DNA from: Aspidiotus rigidus
Taxonomy: Eukaryota > Arthropoda > Insecta > Hemiptera > Diaspididae
Direction: 5' to 3'
DNA length: 64,000 nucleotides
Assembly (NCBI GenBank): GCA_035079385.1
Contig: JAVHKY010000028.1
Location: 8,804,001 to 8,868,000 of the forward strand
The notes under the pieces were generated by a model. That model saw only the letters and a program-made list of their open reading frames with translations. It was not told where the DNA came from and ran no database searches. Positions 10,810-21,649 of the stretch are shown here, one piece after another. Positions within the stretch are counted from its first letter, which is position 1. Each line of letters starts with the position of its first letter. The position numbers and the translations under genes were made by a program.

Positions 10810-11850
10810 TTTCCTCTATGTACACGTCAATTCGTGTTGCCAAGACCATCACAATCGTGGTGGAGTTATTAAAGGAAGCTGGATTAAACTCCCGCACCAT
10901 TGAGGAATTCAGACGTCTAATCTCTCTCTGTCTACACAAGAAAATTTGCCTCTACAACGGAAAAACTTTCCAATTCTCTGACGGGCTGCCTATGGGAGGC
11001 CGTCTACCCTCGGTAGTGGCGAACGTTTTTCTGGATCATCTAGAGTGCAATGCGTTGGTTGGAGATTTGGTTGTAGAACACGCGATTTCTTGGAAAATGC
11101 ACTGATGACGTGCTGTGCATTTGGGATGGTCCAGACGAGCAGCTGAACGAATCCGTTGTAGAGCTAAATTCCTTCGGCGAACAAATCAATTTTGTACCCG
11201 AGATGTGTGGACTGGAGGTGAATTTCCTGGACCTAACCATTTCTCTCACTCAAGGAAACGATACACTTCTCCCCAGCCAACATATACCGGAGTATCAACA
11301 CATAACTCCTCCTCACATCCACGGTCGTAGAAGGTAGCAGTCATTCGCTCCCACTATTAACAGGATGGTCGACCACACCCTTAAAGAAGTAGAGGTCAAG
11401 GAAGTATATCGAGAATATTGCTGCAGTCAACAACATTTGATCCAACATGCCGTTAATGATAAAATGCGAGTGGCTCCGAAAAATGCTCCTCTCCACAAAC
11501 AATATCGACAAGCCCATACCTACCATTTTTAATTCATACTCTGCGGACAGGAAGTGGGTCCAATTGCCTTGTCTAGGCCGTCCCTCGGACTTATTAGCTA
11601 AAGAGTTACGCCGCATAGGATACCGCACGGATTTCTACTGTCTGTTTAAAATCGCAAAACTACCCGCTCTCAAAGATTTCATTCCTCACTTGACACCTCC
11701 GGTGACAACAAGCTGACATGCAAGGCCTGCCATTGCACCTATGCGGGACAATCCGGCCGTTCCTTTCGACAGCGAATCTACGAACATAAATTAGGTTACC
11801 GCGAAGGAACCTCAAAACCCGCCGCCTCCTCCTCCTCCTCCCCCTCCACG
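10810..11850 (+). pseudogene. PLE-C reverse transcriptase plus GIY-YIG, broken
   Basis: Successive frames give VVELLKEAGLNSRTIEEF, then CLYNGKTFQFSDGLPMGG (RT block before the catalytic site), then DDVLCIWDG (remnant of the YxDD box; the preceding codons are disrupted by stops near 11100), then GLEVNFLDLTISLTQGN, then a connector (11447-11716, WLRKMLLSTNNIDKP), and finally a GIY-YIG part with YAGQSGRSFRQRIYEHKLGY near 11730-11800. At least three frame breaks are present. Parallel pieces exist in unit 2 at 28546-29003 and 31174-31760. Confidence 0.7.
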
Positions 11851-11910
11851 GCCGTGGCTGAAGACTTCGTCAGGAACAACCACAATTTCGACGGCAACGT
11901 CCTAGTGCGT

Positions 11911-12086
11911 GTTATCGAGCTATCGAATTTTGCCAGTATGAGAACATACGCTACGCTTTGCAACGATTCGCGGGAACTTGATACGATCTTCCTCGACAAT
12001 CAGTGCCAATTTTGAAAAGGCGTGATCAGCGTCAAAAATACTTCTAGAGTCGTATAATTTCGTTCATACATCAATTGGTTTCTTCT

Positions 12087-12121
<35 letters not shown>

Positions 12122-13321
12122 TAGTGTAAAAAGATTCAACAGTTGATAACACAAGAATGTAACAGGTAGTCAAAGTATTAAAAAACGATTCGCAAATAAC
12201 TACTTTCGAAAATAAAGGGGAGGGGAAGGGAGATTTTTGGGTAAATGGTCAAAAAATAAGGTAAATTTGCTAAATTTTCTCTATTTGTCAAGTTCCGAAT
12301 CTTATAATCTTGACCACCCACCTCTTCCCGCTTCTATAATACGTGTATTTTTCAGGATTTTTTTTCGACTATTTGCCTGAAGTCTCCTCTTTTCAAAATC
12401 AGTTATTTGTAAATCATTTTTAAATATTTTTGAAAGCTTTTTACTCTGTGTTTTCTGTTGTTTAATCTCAACAGTATGAAAATTTGTAAGGTGTCTATAT
12501 GCTACCCGCATCACACAGGCACCTACATCTACCCTACAGGCCTTCTAACGTATATAATACTTTTGATTACCTGTTCGCACAGTTTTTGAACTCTTTTCAA
12601 CAGTTTCCAATCACAAAAAAATAAACGACGGTGAGCTTTTTTTCTTAAAACCAAAATCAATAACTGCCTTCGACTGTCAGTGTACAAAATGCTTTTCACG
12701 CCGACCTTCACCAGCTAACGTATGACAATTCTTCTTCCCCTCAAACAGGGAACTCACAAGACCACTTCAGCTCACTATTAGTGCGACCTCAAATGAGCAA
12801 CGAATCCCCGAGCACGGGCATGGAGCCTAAATGCTACCGTACTGTCCAATGAACAGGAAGAGCCATCACACTACCATCTTATCTGAGGAACCGGTATCCC
12901 ACCTGTCTATTGACACCTGCCTCCTGGACGATAGCAATGATCTAGATCTGCGGGCCCACTTTCTATATCTGACCAGATAGCATCAACAAGGTCATTCTCT
13001 AAAGGCAGCACCGCGAACACACTGGTTCCCAGCACCCCACTGAGAACTGTTCCAAGAAACACCATCGAGAGATTTTAGGTAATGTAGAGAAAATAATATA
13101 CTTCCCCCGGTAACCAATACCCCCTCTGGGGAACCCTGACTCAACCCTAAGACAAGACTCGTTCTCCACTCCAACTCAATCTACGGGTGCGTACACTACG
13201 CCCAAAGGTCCACTACATTGTCATCAAGAATGCGCTCACGACATTCCAATAATAATAATTCATTGTATTCTAAATCAACACCCGATAACAATTTGTTCTC
13301 TCATTGGCGACACCTACTCGA
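11911..13321. other. Non-coding tail of duplication unit 1
   Basis: From about 12120 it matches 32460-33650. The block 11911-12085 has no match in unit 2 and ends in a T tract (12085-12120), so it may be a private insertion. No gene seen. Confidence 0.45.
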
Positions 13322-13497
13322 CGCTTTACTACATCATGAAATTAAAGAAATTTTCCTCCAAGAATACAGACATTACAGGCCAACTTCAGCGAAAAAGGAA
13401 GAAAAGAGACGAAAACTAATACAGGCACGTAAAATATTATGTGCCTGTATTGGTTTTTGTCTCTGTCTTTTTTTTTTTTCGCTTTACTACATCATGA
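13322..13497. mobile_element. Short retroposon-like insertion with 18-bp target duplication
   Basis: The 18 bases cgctttactacatcatga occur at 13322-13339 and again at 13480-13497. Between them lie 140 bp that end in a T tract (13467-13479) and contain a hairpin centred near 13435, with arms around 'actaatacaggcac' and 'gtgcctgtattggt'. The homologous place in unit 2 (near 33655-33675) has the target only once, which confirms insertion. Length, target duplication and tract resemble a SINE, but I do not recognise its source RNA. The open frame 13218-13634 running through it is chance. Confidence 0.65.
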
Positions 13498-13729
13498 TAA
13501 TTACAATTAATAATACGAGAAATAGAGTCAGCGACTACTCACCAAAGACCAAAACCAACTCAACGAGTGTAAAACAATCAATCATACAATCAATAATCGG
13601 ACACACCGCACCGGACACACCGACAAGAATATAACGGGTCACAATACTGTGTGCTAAATACGTTTTGATACAGTCGAAAATGAAGAGAACGTATCCACCC
13701 TCCACACATAGCTATTGTGTTCGCGATTT

Positions 13730-14480
13730 CATCCCCACTAACTCGTCTACAGGATTCATTTCTTGGCTTTCTTCCCCGACAATATAGTGCATAATAGTGA
13801 AAAAGATACGGTGTACTACATGCGACGGCGAAATCGGAACTAGTTTCCTGTGGTTCGAGCAGGTGGTACGCGTTGTCTGAATATTGTGACTTTCTAAAAA
13901 CAACACGCGTGAGGTCCTTCTTGATAGGCGTTTCTGGACTGCTAATACGAGTTCATGCGCAGCTACGATGGGAAACTGTAACTTACCCTTCGAAAATATC
14001 ATTTCTTGGCTTTCTCCCTTTACAATATAGTTTGTTCAGATAATATCCGTGAAGAAAATGCTGTGTATTACATCCAGTGTATTTGCGACAGCAAACTCGA
14101 AACTAGTTTCCTGTAGTTCAAGCAGGTTGTATTGTCTGAATATTGTTACAAATACACTATACAAACAATACCGGAAACTTCCGTGTCGTTTTTGAACCAT
14201 TTAGACTAGTGGACGGGATTGGTACTACCATAGTAATCAAACGGGATTTTCGACTAGCGGCTAGGATTGTTACTAATCTCCTTTGTGTTTCGTGGGTCAA
14301 CAGCGCTCAATGTATTTCTAATGGGAGTTTCCGGTATTGTTCGTATAGTGTATTTGATTGTTACTTACTAAAGGTTACACGTGTGAGGTCCTAATAAACC
14401 TTGCCACACTAGCCACACTGGACTGCTCTCATAGCTAGTACAAGTTCATGGAGTTCATGCGTACCTTTAATACAAAACTG
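13730..14480. repeat. Diverged tandem duplication of about 280 bp, second copy split by a MITE
   Basis: The sequence 'atttcttggctttct' followed by 'aactagtttcctgt' and 'gttgtctgaatattg' occurs from 13757 and again from 14001. The second copy is interrupted at 14150-14355 and resumes with 'acgtgtgaggtcc' near 14380. Unit 2 has one matching copy near 33925-34110. Confidence 0.55.
14150..14355. mobile_element. MITE with 29-bp terminal inverted repeats
   Basis: The left end (14150-14178, starting aaatacactatac) and right end (14327-14355) are reverse complements with one mismatch. The flanks attgttac at 14142-14149 and 14357-14364 look like an 8-bp target duplication; one extra G at 14356 leaves the exact border open by one base. 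The first copy of the local tandem duplication shows the uninterrupted site. An 8-bp duplication would suit a hAT-like source, but the family is not certain. Internal 'caatgtatttctaatggga' resembles the loop of the short hairpin repeats at 14765, 41600 and 46040. Confidence 0.65.
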
Positions 14481-14764
14481 TAACTTACCTTTCGAAAATG
14501 TATCCAATTAGATTGACAATATTTCTCTCATGTTGATAGATTCTCATCTTGAATAATTGAGATGTCGGTCCCACACAGACACTGCGTCAGGCTTGACAAG
14601 GAATTTTAGGAAATCAAATAGAACAAAAGTATAAATACCTGAGATGCCAACCTCATTAATTTATGTGTAGATACGGCCTACTTTGAAAACCTTCCTCCCA
14701 ACTTAGAATTCTGTAACCCCAAACCGTAAAAAAAAAAATGAAAAAATTAGAGCCAAGATTTCCT

Positions 14765-14848
14765 AATTGAGGACGTATCTGGAAAAGGGTGTCCGCACAA
14801 TGTATTTCTCATGGGACGGACGCCCTTCTGCCAGAACCCTCCTCAATT
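14765..14848. repeat. Short hairpin repeat, copy 1
   Basis: Outer arms aattgagg and cctcaatt and inner arms ctggaaaagggtgtcc and ggacgcccttctgccag can fold into a long hairpin around 'gcacaatgtatttctcatgg'. Related hairpins lie at 41600-41672 and 46040-46120. Confidence 0.55.
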
Positions 14849-15199
14849 GTGTTATTTTTTGCAGAGGTAGGTGGATTCAGACTGACTTGTATAAAGCAAA
14901 TTTTCACAAAAGATTACTAATCCGCAATTTATCATTTTTTTTTCTTTTTTATTAATTAGAGATTTGAGCGATATCTACTCTCAGTACTTTCCTTATGTAC
15001 AAGGCAAACTCAAGAATGTGACCGAACAGTTGCCAAAAGGTGGGAAGCGGAGATTAATTTTTTTTGCGAGTTATTTTTGGTTGCCCTGTCGTGATCGATT
15101 CTTGTACTAAATTTTTCTCGCCAGAGTAAACTGTGGTTGTAGCGCCTTGAAAATGTTTCTCAGATGCAAGAACACTCGAAAATTACGTCCACAATGTCT

Positions 15200-15350
15200 T
15201 GGGTCAATGGAAAGGTACCATCCTCAACTCCAGGAGTTTCTTCTTTTCATCAACAACCTCTATCTCTCTATTAAATTCACGCTCGCGATCGGCGGTTCCA
15301 AAATCAATTTCTCAGATCTCTCCATTGCAATCAAAAATACACGAATCTAA
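15200..15350 (+). pseudogene. PLE reverse transcriptase fragment
   Basis: One frame reads QEFLLFINNLYLSIKFTL followed by AIGGSKINFSDLSIAI. This matches the block just after the YVDD box in PLE-B (LYPSIKFTLEVGGSSINFLD). Nothing of the rest of the protein is nearby. Confidence 0.6.
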
Positions 15351-15419
15351 TATTGTATAAGATAGAATGTTTGTCTGTATGTATGTATATAATTCGATAA
15401 CTTTTGAACACTTTATTCA

Positions 15420-15955
15420 TCTAGCCACTTGGAATTTTTTTTGAAAAATTTTTTTTTATTTGGGTAAGGTTTTGGAATACATTTCGACTAAAAATAAATA
15501 AAATAAAGTAATTGAAATTGGTATAACTTTTAAATAATCATCAGTTGAAAGAAAAATCATTTATTAAAATTTTCAAGCAAAATTTTAAATAAATAAATGG
15601 ATATAATAAATTTAACAAATGAATTTATTATTAATAATTCAATTACTAATCATCATTAAATATGATTTATAAATAATGATTATTTAATTTTTAAATTTAA
15701 AAATTAATCTAAACATTGTTTTTAAATAATAAAACTAATTTTAATTGATTATTTCCAAAAAATTTATTTAATAATTTAAAATTAATTATAATTATTATTG
15801 TAAATATTTTATTAATAAAATCATTAAATCATTGTAAAATTAATTAAATAAATAATATTAAATTTATTATAATAAGAATTTAAAAATTCAATTCAATATT
15901 TTACTATTTAATTGTTTTATATCAATTCCGTTTTTATCAATATTTAATTTCAAAT
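15420..15955. repeat. Extremely AT-rich low-complexity stretch
   Basis: Almost only A and T in short words such as 'attaattaaataaataat'. No coding potential. It may be a remnant of an expanded AT repeat. Confidence 0.6.
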
Positions 15956-16018
15956 GATTGGCTCCCTCGGGGTGGAGTACTGGGCGAAAAAATTGGTAGA
16001 AAAAGCGAGGATTATTGA

Positions 16019-16440
16019 CCTAGTAGAACTGCTTCTCACTATGTATGTGTTACGCTCAATTCACGTAATTGCTCATTACAAGTAGTCAAAAATATTTTTC
16101 TGCCTATTACGCATTACGCGTGTTGAGCATCCAAATTGGTTCGGCTTGGTTCAGTGGGGACTGGAAGGGATATTGTCAGTGCGTCAAAGCAATCGGTAAA
16201 CATGCGTAAGAATGACAGTATGCAATTCTCCGTGCCATGCAGGCCGAATAGACAGGTGGACTTTTTCTTGAAATGTATCTCTATTCTTGAGACATTTTGG
16301 CAACCATTGTTTATAAGGGTGAAAACACTCGCTGAATCCGAATTTTGTGGTTGCCAAGTCGATTTTGCCTCCTAATGACCTAAATCCAAGATGGCGGCCA
16401 AACTCATTTCATTTCCATTTCAAGGTAAAACAGAAGGTTA

Positions 16441-16495
<55 letters not shown>

Positions 16496-17295
16496 TTTTT
16501 TTTTTTTTATTTTTTTTTTTTGGGGGGTGGGGTGGGGTTGCTGGTGTACAGAATTGGATCTCCAAACTCTACTTCAGATATTGGGATCACATACAACCGA
16601 GATGAGAACCCAAATTTGGGTCAAATTAAGGCCATATAATGCTAGAGTGTGGGGTACCGTTCCTATGGTTTTTGACCCGGGAAAATCAAAAACGACCACC
16701 ATGAGCTTGCCTGGGAATCAAAAGCCGAGATACTTGGGTCCTGTGGTCATGTTCTCACAAACATGCTTGTCTGTTATTAGTTCTTTTTCCTTTTTTCTTT
16801 TAAGAAATATGATTTTTTATCAACAAAGTTATTTGAGCTACAATTTTAAATAATCTTCCTTATTTTACACTTCATCTTATTCCTACGGACTAATTTTGAG
16901 ATACACATGCTTTGTTTTGATTGTATGTAATGCAGTTGAGAGAAAGCTCTGTGATTTTAACCTGACCAATTTCCAATATCTCAAGTACAGTTCGAAGATC
17001 CAATTCTGCATACCAGCAACCCCCACCCTCCCCAAAAAAAAAAAAAAATACAACCTTCTATTTTACCTTGAAAAAGAAATGAAATGAGTTTCCCCTCCAT
17101 CTCGGATGTGGGCCATAAGGAGACAAAATTCGACTTGGCAATCATGAAATTTGGATTCAGGGAGTGTTTTTACCCTCATAACCGATGGTTGCCCAAATAA
17201 TTAATACGTGTAATGAGCAGTGCGTCTACTTATTACGCGTAATGAGCAATTATGTACATGCATTGAGCGTAACAGTGTAAGCAGCTAGGCCAATT
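16019..17295. mobile_element. Foldback element with long inverted arms
   Basis: The left arm (about 16019-16590) and right arm (about 16940-17295, reversed) share in order: tgttacgctcaat, attgctcattacgcg, 'gaaaacactcgctgaatcc', 'ctcatttcatttccattt', a T or TTA tract, then gggttgctggt and 'cagaattggatc'. Both outer ends lie at a cctag motif. No transposase is visible in the 350-bp middle, so it is non-autonomous. Confidence 0.6.
16443..16525. repeat. (TTA)n microsatellite and T tract
   Basis: A run of TTA repeats (about 16 units) followed by T tracts and a G run, inside the left arm of the foldback element. The right arm has only a homopolymer at this place, so the TTA run expanded after the arms formed. 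Confidence 0.9.
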
Positions 17296-18009
17296 GTACA
17301 TCCACACTGGTGTCAGGGCTATGTCCTAATATTGACTTATTTTTCACGTCAATTTCTCTGAATTTCTCATCAAGCTGTCTTTTGCCGATTAACAATCAAT
17401 TTGTAGTGTTCTCGAATGATATGCCAGTTGACTAGAAATTTTAGCACATCTGAATGACAGAATAGTTTTGACAACCAAACCATACCTACACAAAAAGTCC
17501 TAGACCCAAACTCCACTAAATAGGAGCAGACATTTTTGTTGTTTTATATAAACATTCCGCTACCTACAACATTCATCTTGTTATGGCCAATGTACAACAC
17601 TAAGGTCATATCAAATATTACAAATATGTACAGTTACTGATTAGTTGAAATACTGAATAATTATATTTTTAGAACTGAAAAGAAAACTTATTTAAAAAAA
17701 TGTCTCTTACATTGCTTGAATTTAATGAAGTAGTCCACATACTGATTGGACCATCTTCAAAACTCATTCAATATTTAGTTACCTACTATCATATCTAAAT
17801 ACAAATCCACAGTCACGTAGATATAAATCAAATACTTAAAAAGAATGATAAAGAGTTTGATTTACAATGACAAGTTTCTATACAAATTGTACACTTTTAA
17901 GTAAGTGCCATCTGTAAAATAATATTCTTGAAAAAATTCTTCTTATCTGGCCTTTTAATCAAATATATGTACATTGAACATTATGATGCTTTTGGACAAG
18001 TACAAGTAT

Positions 18010-18407
18010 CAAGCACTACAATTAGTTTCTCTGACTTGTGAGTCAACATATTATGTTTCTTCAATTTACCTTTCAGCCCACATTTTTTCAATAAGTACAT
18101 TTGAATTGATTTGGGATCTGGATTAGATTTGTGAGTCGACACAAGTCTTGTGAGGCTCTCTTTCTATGTCCCTATTAACAGTGAAACAGAGGATCCTACA
18201 GCGTTTTGGCCGCGTAAGAACAGTGCTTTCTTCAGAAAGTGGCAATTACACGCCACGTGGCCAAGACTGTTGTTAGTAGGGGTAAATACTCTACTCCAAA
18301 TAACATATTTGCATTGATCTTTGATGGGGGTTACATTCATGAGTCAAAACATATCTTGTAATGCTCTCTTTCTGTGTAAATCTCCTTTTACAAATATCAT
18401 ATTTGAA
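18010..18407 (-). pseudogene. Decayed 3' end of zinc-finger array B
   Basis: Beyond the stop at 18408 the same frame goes on with finger remains (FKYDICKRRFTQKESITRYV), so the stop looks like a mutated Arg codon. Then a 110-bp block without counterpart in array A interrupts (about 18172-18285; its ends carry cctattaacagtg and a similar inverted sequence), then further remains (KKHNMLTHKSEK) run to a stop near 18010. Confidence 0.6.
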
Positions 18408-21098
18408 TCAATATTTGAGGTCTGGATTAGACTCATGAGACAACATATGTTTCTTTAGATAGTATTTAGATGTAAACGCAATTGTGCAAGTATCACATTC
18501 AAATTTATCTTCAAGGTGTGCCTTAGACTTATGAGTCAACACATGGTTCTTCAGATTCCCTTTCCGTATGAATTGTTTTCCGCAAATACCACATGTGAAT
18601 TGATATTTGAGATCTGGATTACATTCATGAGTCAACATATGTCTCTTCAGATACCTCTTCTGTGTACAATTATACATGCAAAAATCACAATTGAATCTAT
18701 ATTTGAGGTCTGGATTAGACTCATGAGTTAACATATGTACCTTTAGACCCCCTTTTTTTATAAATTGTTTTCCGCAATTATCACATTTGAATTGATATTT
18801 GAGATCTGGATTAGAATTATGAGTCAACATATGTCTCTTTAGATGGTTTTTGCTTATATACACCTTCATACAAATATCACATTTGAATCGATATTTGAGG
18901 TCTGGATTGGACTCATGAGTCAACATATGCTTCTTCAGATCACCCTTCTGTATACATTTATATATGCAAATATCACATTTGAACCTATATTTCAGGTCTG
19001 GATTAGACTCATGAGTCAATATATGTCTCTTCAGATTCCCTTTCCATGAGAAGTGTTTTCCGCAAATATCACATTTGGATTGGTTTTTGAGATCTGGATT
19101 AGACTCATGAGTCAACATATGTCTCCGTAGACTAGATCGGTCTGTAGAAATAAACATATAAGCACAAATATCACATTGGAATCTATATCTAAGGTCTGGA
19201 TTAGATTCATGAGTCAACATATGTCTCTTTAGATTGTTCTTGCTTATATACGCCTTCATGCAAAGATCACATTTGAATCGATATTTGAGGTCTGGATTGG
19301 ACTCATGAGTCAACATATGCTTCTTCAGAGCACCCTTCCATATACATTTATATATGCAAATATCACATTTGAACCTATATTTGAGGTCTGGATTAGACTC
19401 ATGAATCAACATGTGTTCCTTCAGAGCCCATTTCCATGTACATTTATAACTGCATATATCACACATAAATCTATATTTGAGATCTGGGAGATCTGTATTA
19501 GACTCATGACTCAGAATGTGTTTCTTCAGATTACTTCTCCACGTAGATTTATATCCACAAATATCACATTTGAATCTGTATCTGAGGTCTGGATTAGACT
19601 CATGAATGCATATATGGTCCTTCAGACTCCCTTTTTGTGTGAATTGTTTTCCGCAAATATTACATATGAATTGATATTTGAGGTCTCGATTGGACTCATG
19701 AGTCAACATATGCTTCTTCAGATCACCCTTCACTATACATTTATATATGCAAATATCACATTTGAACCTATATTTCAGGTCTGGATTAGACTCATGAGTC
19801 AACACATGGTTCTTCAGATTCCCTTTCTGCATGAATTGTTTTCCACAAATGTCACATTTGAATCTGTATCTGAGGTCTGGATTAGACTCATGAATCCATG
19901 TATGGCCCTTCAGACCCCCTTTATGTATAAATTGTTTTCCGCAATCATCACATTTGTATTGATATTTGAGATCTGGATTAGACTCATGTGTCAACATATG
20001 TTTCTTCAGACTCTCTTTGTATGTACATTTATAATGGCAAATGTTACATTCAAATTGATTTTTGAGTTCTGGATTAGACTCATGAGTCAAGATATGGTTC
20101 TTCAGATTACTTTTCTTTACAAATTTATATCCACAAATATCACATTTGAATTGATATTTGAGGTCTGGATTAGACTCATGAGTCAACATATGTCTCTGTA
20201 GCCTAGATCGGTCTGTAGAAATAACCATATAAGCACAAATATCACATTGGAATCTATATCTAAGGTCTGGATTAGATTCATGAGTCAACATATGTCTCTT
20301 GAGATGGGGTTTGCATGTGTACACCTTCACACAAAGATCACATTTGAATCGATATTTCAGGTCGGGATTAGACTCATGACTCAACATATGCTTCTTCAGA
20401 GCATTTTGCCCCATACATTTATATATGCAAATATCACATTTGAACCTATATTTGAGGTCTGGATTAGACTCATGAATCAACATATGTTTCTTCAGATTCC
20501 ATTTCCATGAGAATTGTTTTCCGCAAATACCACATGTGGATTGGTTTTTGAGATCTGGATTAGACTCATGTGTCAATGTATGCTCCTTTAGAGTATCCTT
20601 CCGTGTAAATTTATGTCCACAAATATCACATTTAAATCTATATTTGAGGTCTGGATTTAGCTCATGGATCAACATATGTCTCCTCAGTTTACTCTTACAT
20701 GTAGATTTATTTCCGCAAATATCACATTTGAATGGATATTTAAGGTCTGGATTAGACTCATGAGTCAACATATGTTTCCTTAGATAATCTTTGTGTTTAT
20801 ACGCCTTCATGCAAAGATCACATTTAAATCTGTATCTGAGATCTGGGTTAGACTCATGTGTCAATGTATGCTCCTTCAGAGAATCCTTCCGTGTAAATTT
20901 ATGTCCACAAATATCACATTTAAATCTACATTTCAGATCTGGATTAGGCTCATGGATCAATATATGTCTCTCCAGAAGACTCTTATATTTACATTTATAT
21001 CCGCAAATAGCACATTCGAATCTATATCTAAGGTCTGGATTAGACTCATGAGTCAACATATGTTCCTTTGGATAGTATTTAGATTTCAACACCATCAT
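18408..21098 (-). pseudogene. C2H2 zinc-finger array B, main frame (27 complete fingers)
   Basis: An 896-codon frame of C2H2 fingers in the same 32-residue unit and ESNPDLKYRFK linker as array A. It starts with a genuine ATG (MMVLKSKYY), but in array A the matching residues lie inside a finger, so this start is only what is left after a one-base loss near 21145. Two fingers have a two-residue-longer spacing (ISTDRS inserted, near residues 310 and 660), one linker is extended (ESNTDLPDLKY), and nearly all keep four ligands. The order of finger types near the 5' end matches array A, while the middle and 3' parts do not align simply, which points to separate loss and gain of units. Such an open frame could still be translated, so 'pseudogene' is a cautious label. 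Confidence 0.6.
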
Positions 21099-21135
21099 GC
21101 AAATATCACATTTAAATCGATATTTGACATCGAGA

Positions 21136-21339
21136 TTAGACCTGTGTCCACATATGTGTCTTCAGATTCCCTTTGCGTGTACATTTACAACTGCAAATAT
21201 CACATTTGAAAAGATATTTTAGGTCTGGATTAGACTCATAGTCAACACATTTCTTTATACATTGTGTGCTCGTACATTTTTCCCTACAAAGACCACATAT
21301 GAATTGATATTTGAGATCTAGATTACACTCATGACTCAA
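21136..21339 (-). pseudogene. 5' fingers of array B, shifted out of frame
   Basis: It reads LSHECNLDLKYQFICGLC and CDICSCKCTRKGNLKTHMWT, matching the first units of array A, then ends after TQV because of a single-base deletion (array A has the intact THRSNLDVKYRFK). As in array A, the frame opens at a TTG with a stop just upstream. Confidence 0.65.
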
Positions 21340-21640
21340 TATGTTTCTTCAGATTTCCTTTGCATGTGAATTGTTTTCCACAACTATCACATTTGGATTG
21401 GTTTTTGAGGTCTGGATTAGACTCGTAGTACAAAATACGTCTCTTCAGACGCCCTTTGTGTTTTATTACTATTTTGCAATTATCACACTGAAATTGATAT
21501 TTGAGATTTGGATCAGATTAATGAGTCTTGATGATATGTGTCTCCAAGAATGACTTTGAAATGTAACTCCTGCCACATGTATTACACATAAATACGGTAG
21601 ATATTTTACATCTGGATCAGTTTCATTTGTCGACAGATTT
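21340..21640 (-). pseudogene. Decayed zinc fingers upstream of array B
   Basis: Counterpart of 6562-6875, with the same stop and the same two-base loss at the junction. It reads KCDSCGKQFTCKGNLKKH and earlier degenerate units. Confidence 0.55.
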
Positions 21641-21649
21641 GAATCAATA

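Larger units (their letters stand above)
10000..11910. mobile_element. Penelope-like element family C, locus 1 (inverted pair, decayed)
   Basis: A short minus-strand arm carrying a GIY-YIG domain end (about 10290-10720) meets a longer plus-strand arm with reverse transcriptase and GIY-YIG pieces (10810-11850). The left terminal part, about 10005-10190, is the reverse complement of the right terminus preserved in locus 2 (about 31830-32030). The right terminus is missing in this copy. Penelope elements are known for inverted terminal copies, so the layout fits the family. Confidence 0.65.
2290..15105. repeat. Segmental duplication, unit 1
   Basis: This stretch has the same order of blocks as 17385-34815: 3' flank and zinc-finger array on the minus strand, conserved 5' flank, repeat cluster, PLE-C locus, then a conserved non-coding tail. 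Matching landmarks are 2294 with 17385, 6998 with 21796, 7647 with 22440, 9262 with 26978, 12513 with 32839, 13205 with 33489 and 14700 with 34380. The units differ by later insertions, so they serve as empty-site references for each other. Divergence is visible at most landmarks, so the duplication is not recent. Confidence 0.75.

Noticed and set aside
13218..13634. 138-codon plus-strand frame
   Set aside because: It runs through a target duplication, a retroposon-like insertion and a T tract, and has no match in duplication unit 2.
16347..16853. 168-codon frame with poly-Leu and poly-Phe
   Set aside because: It is produced by the TTA microsatellite and T tract.
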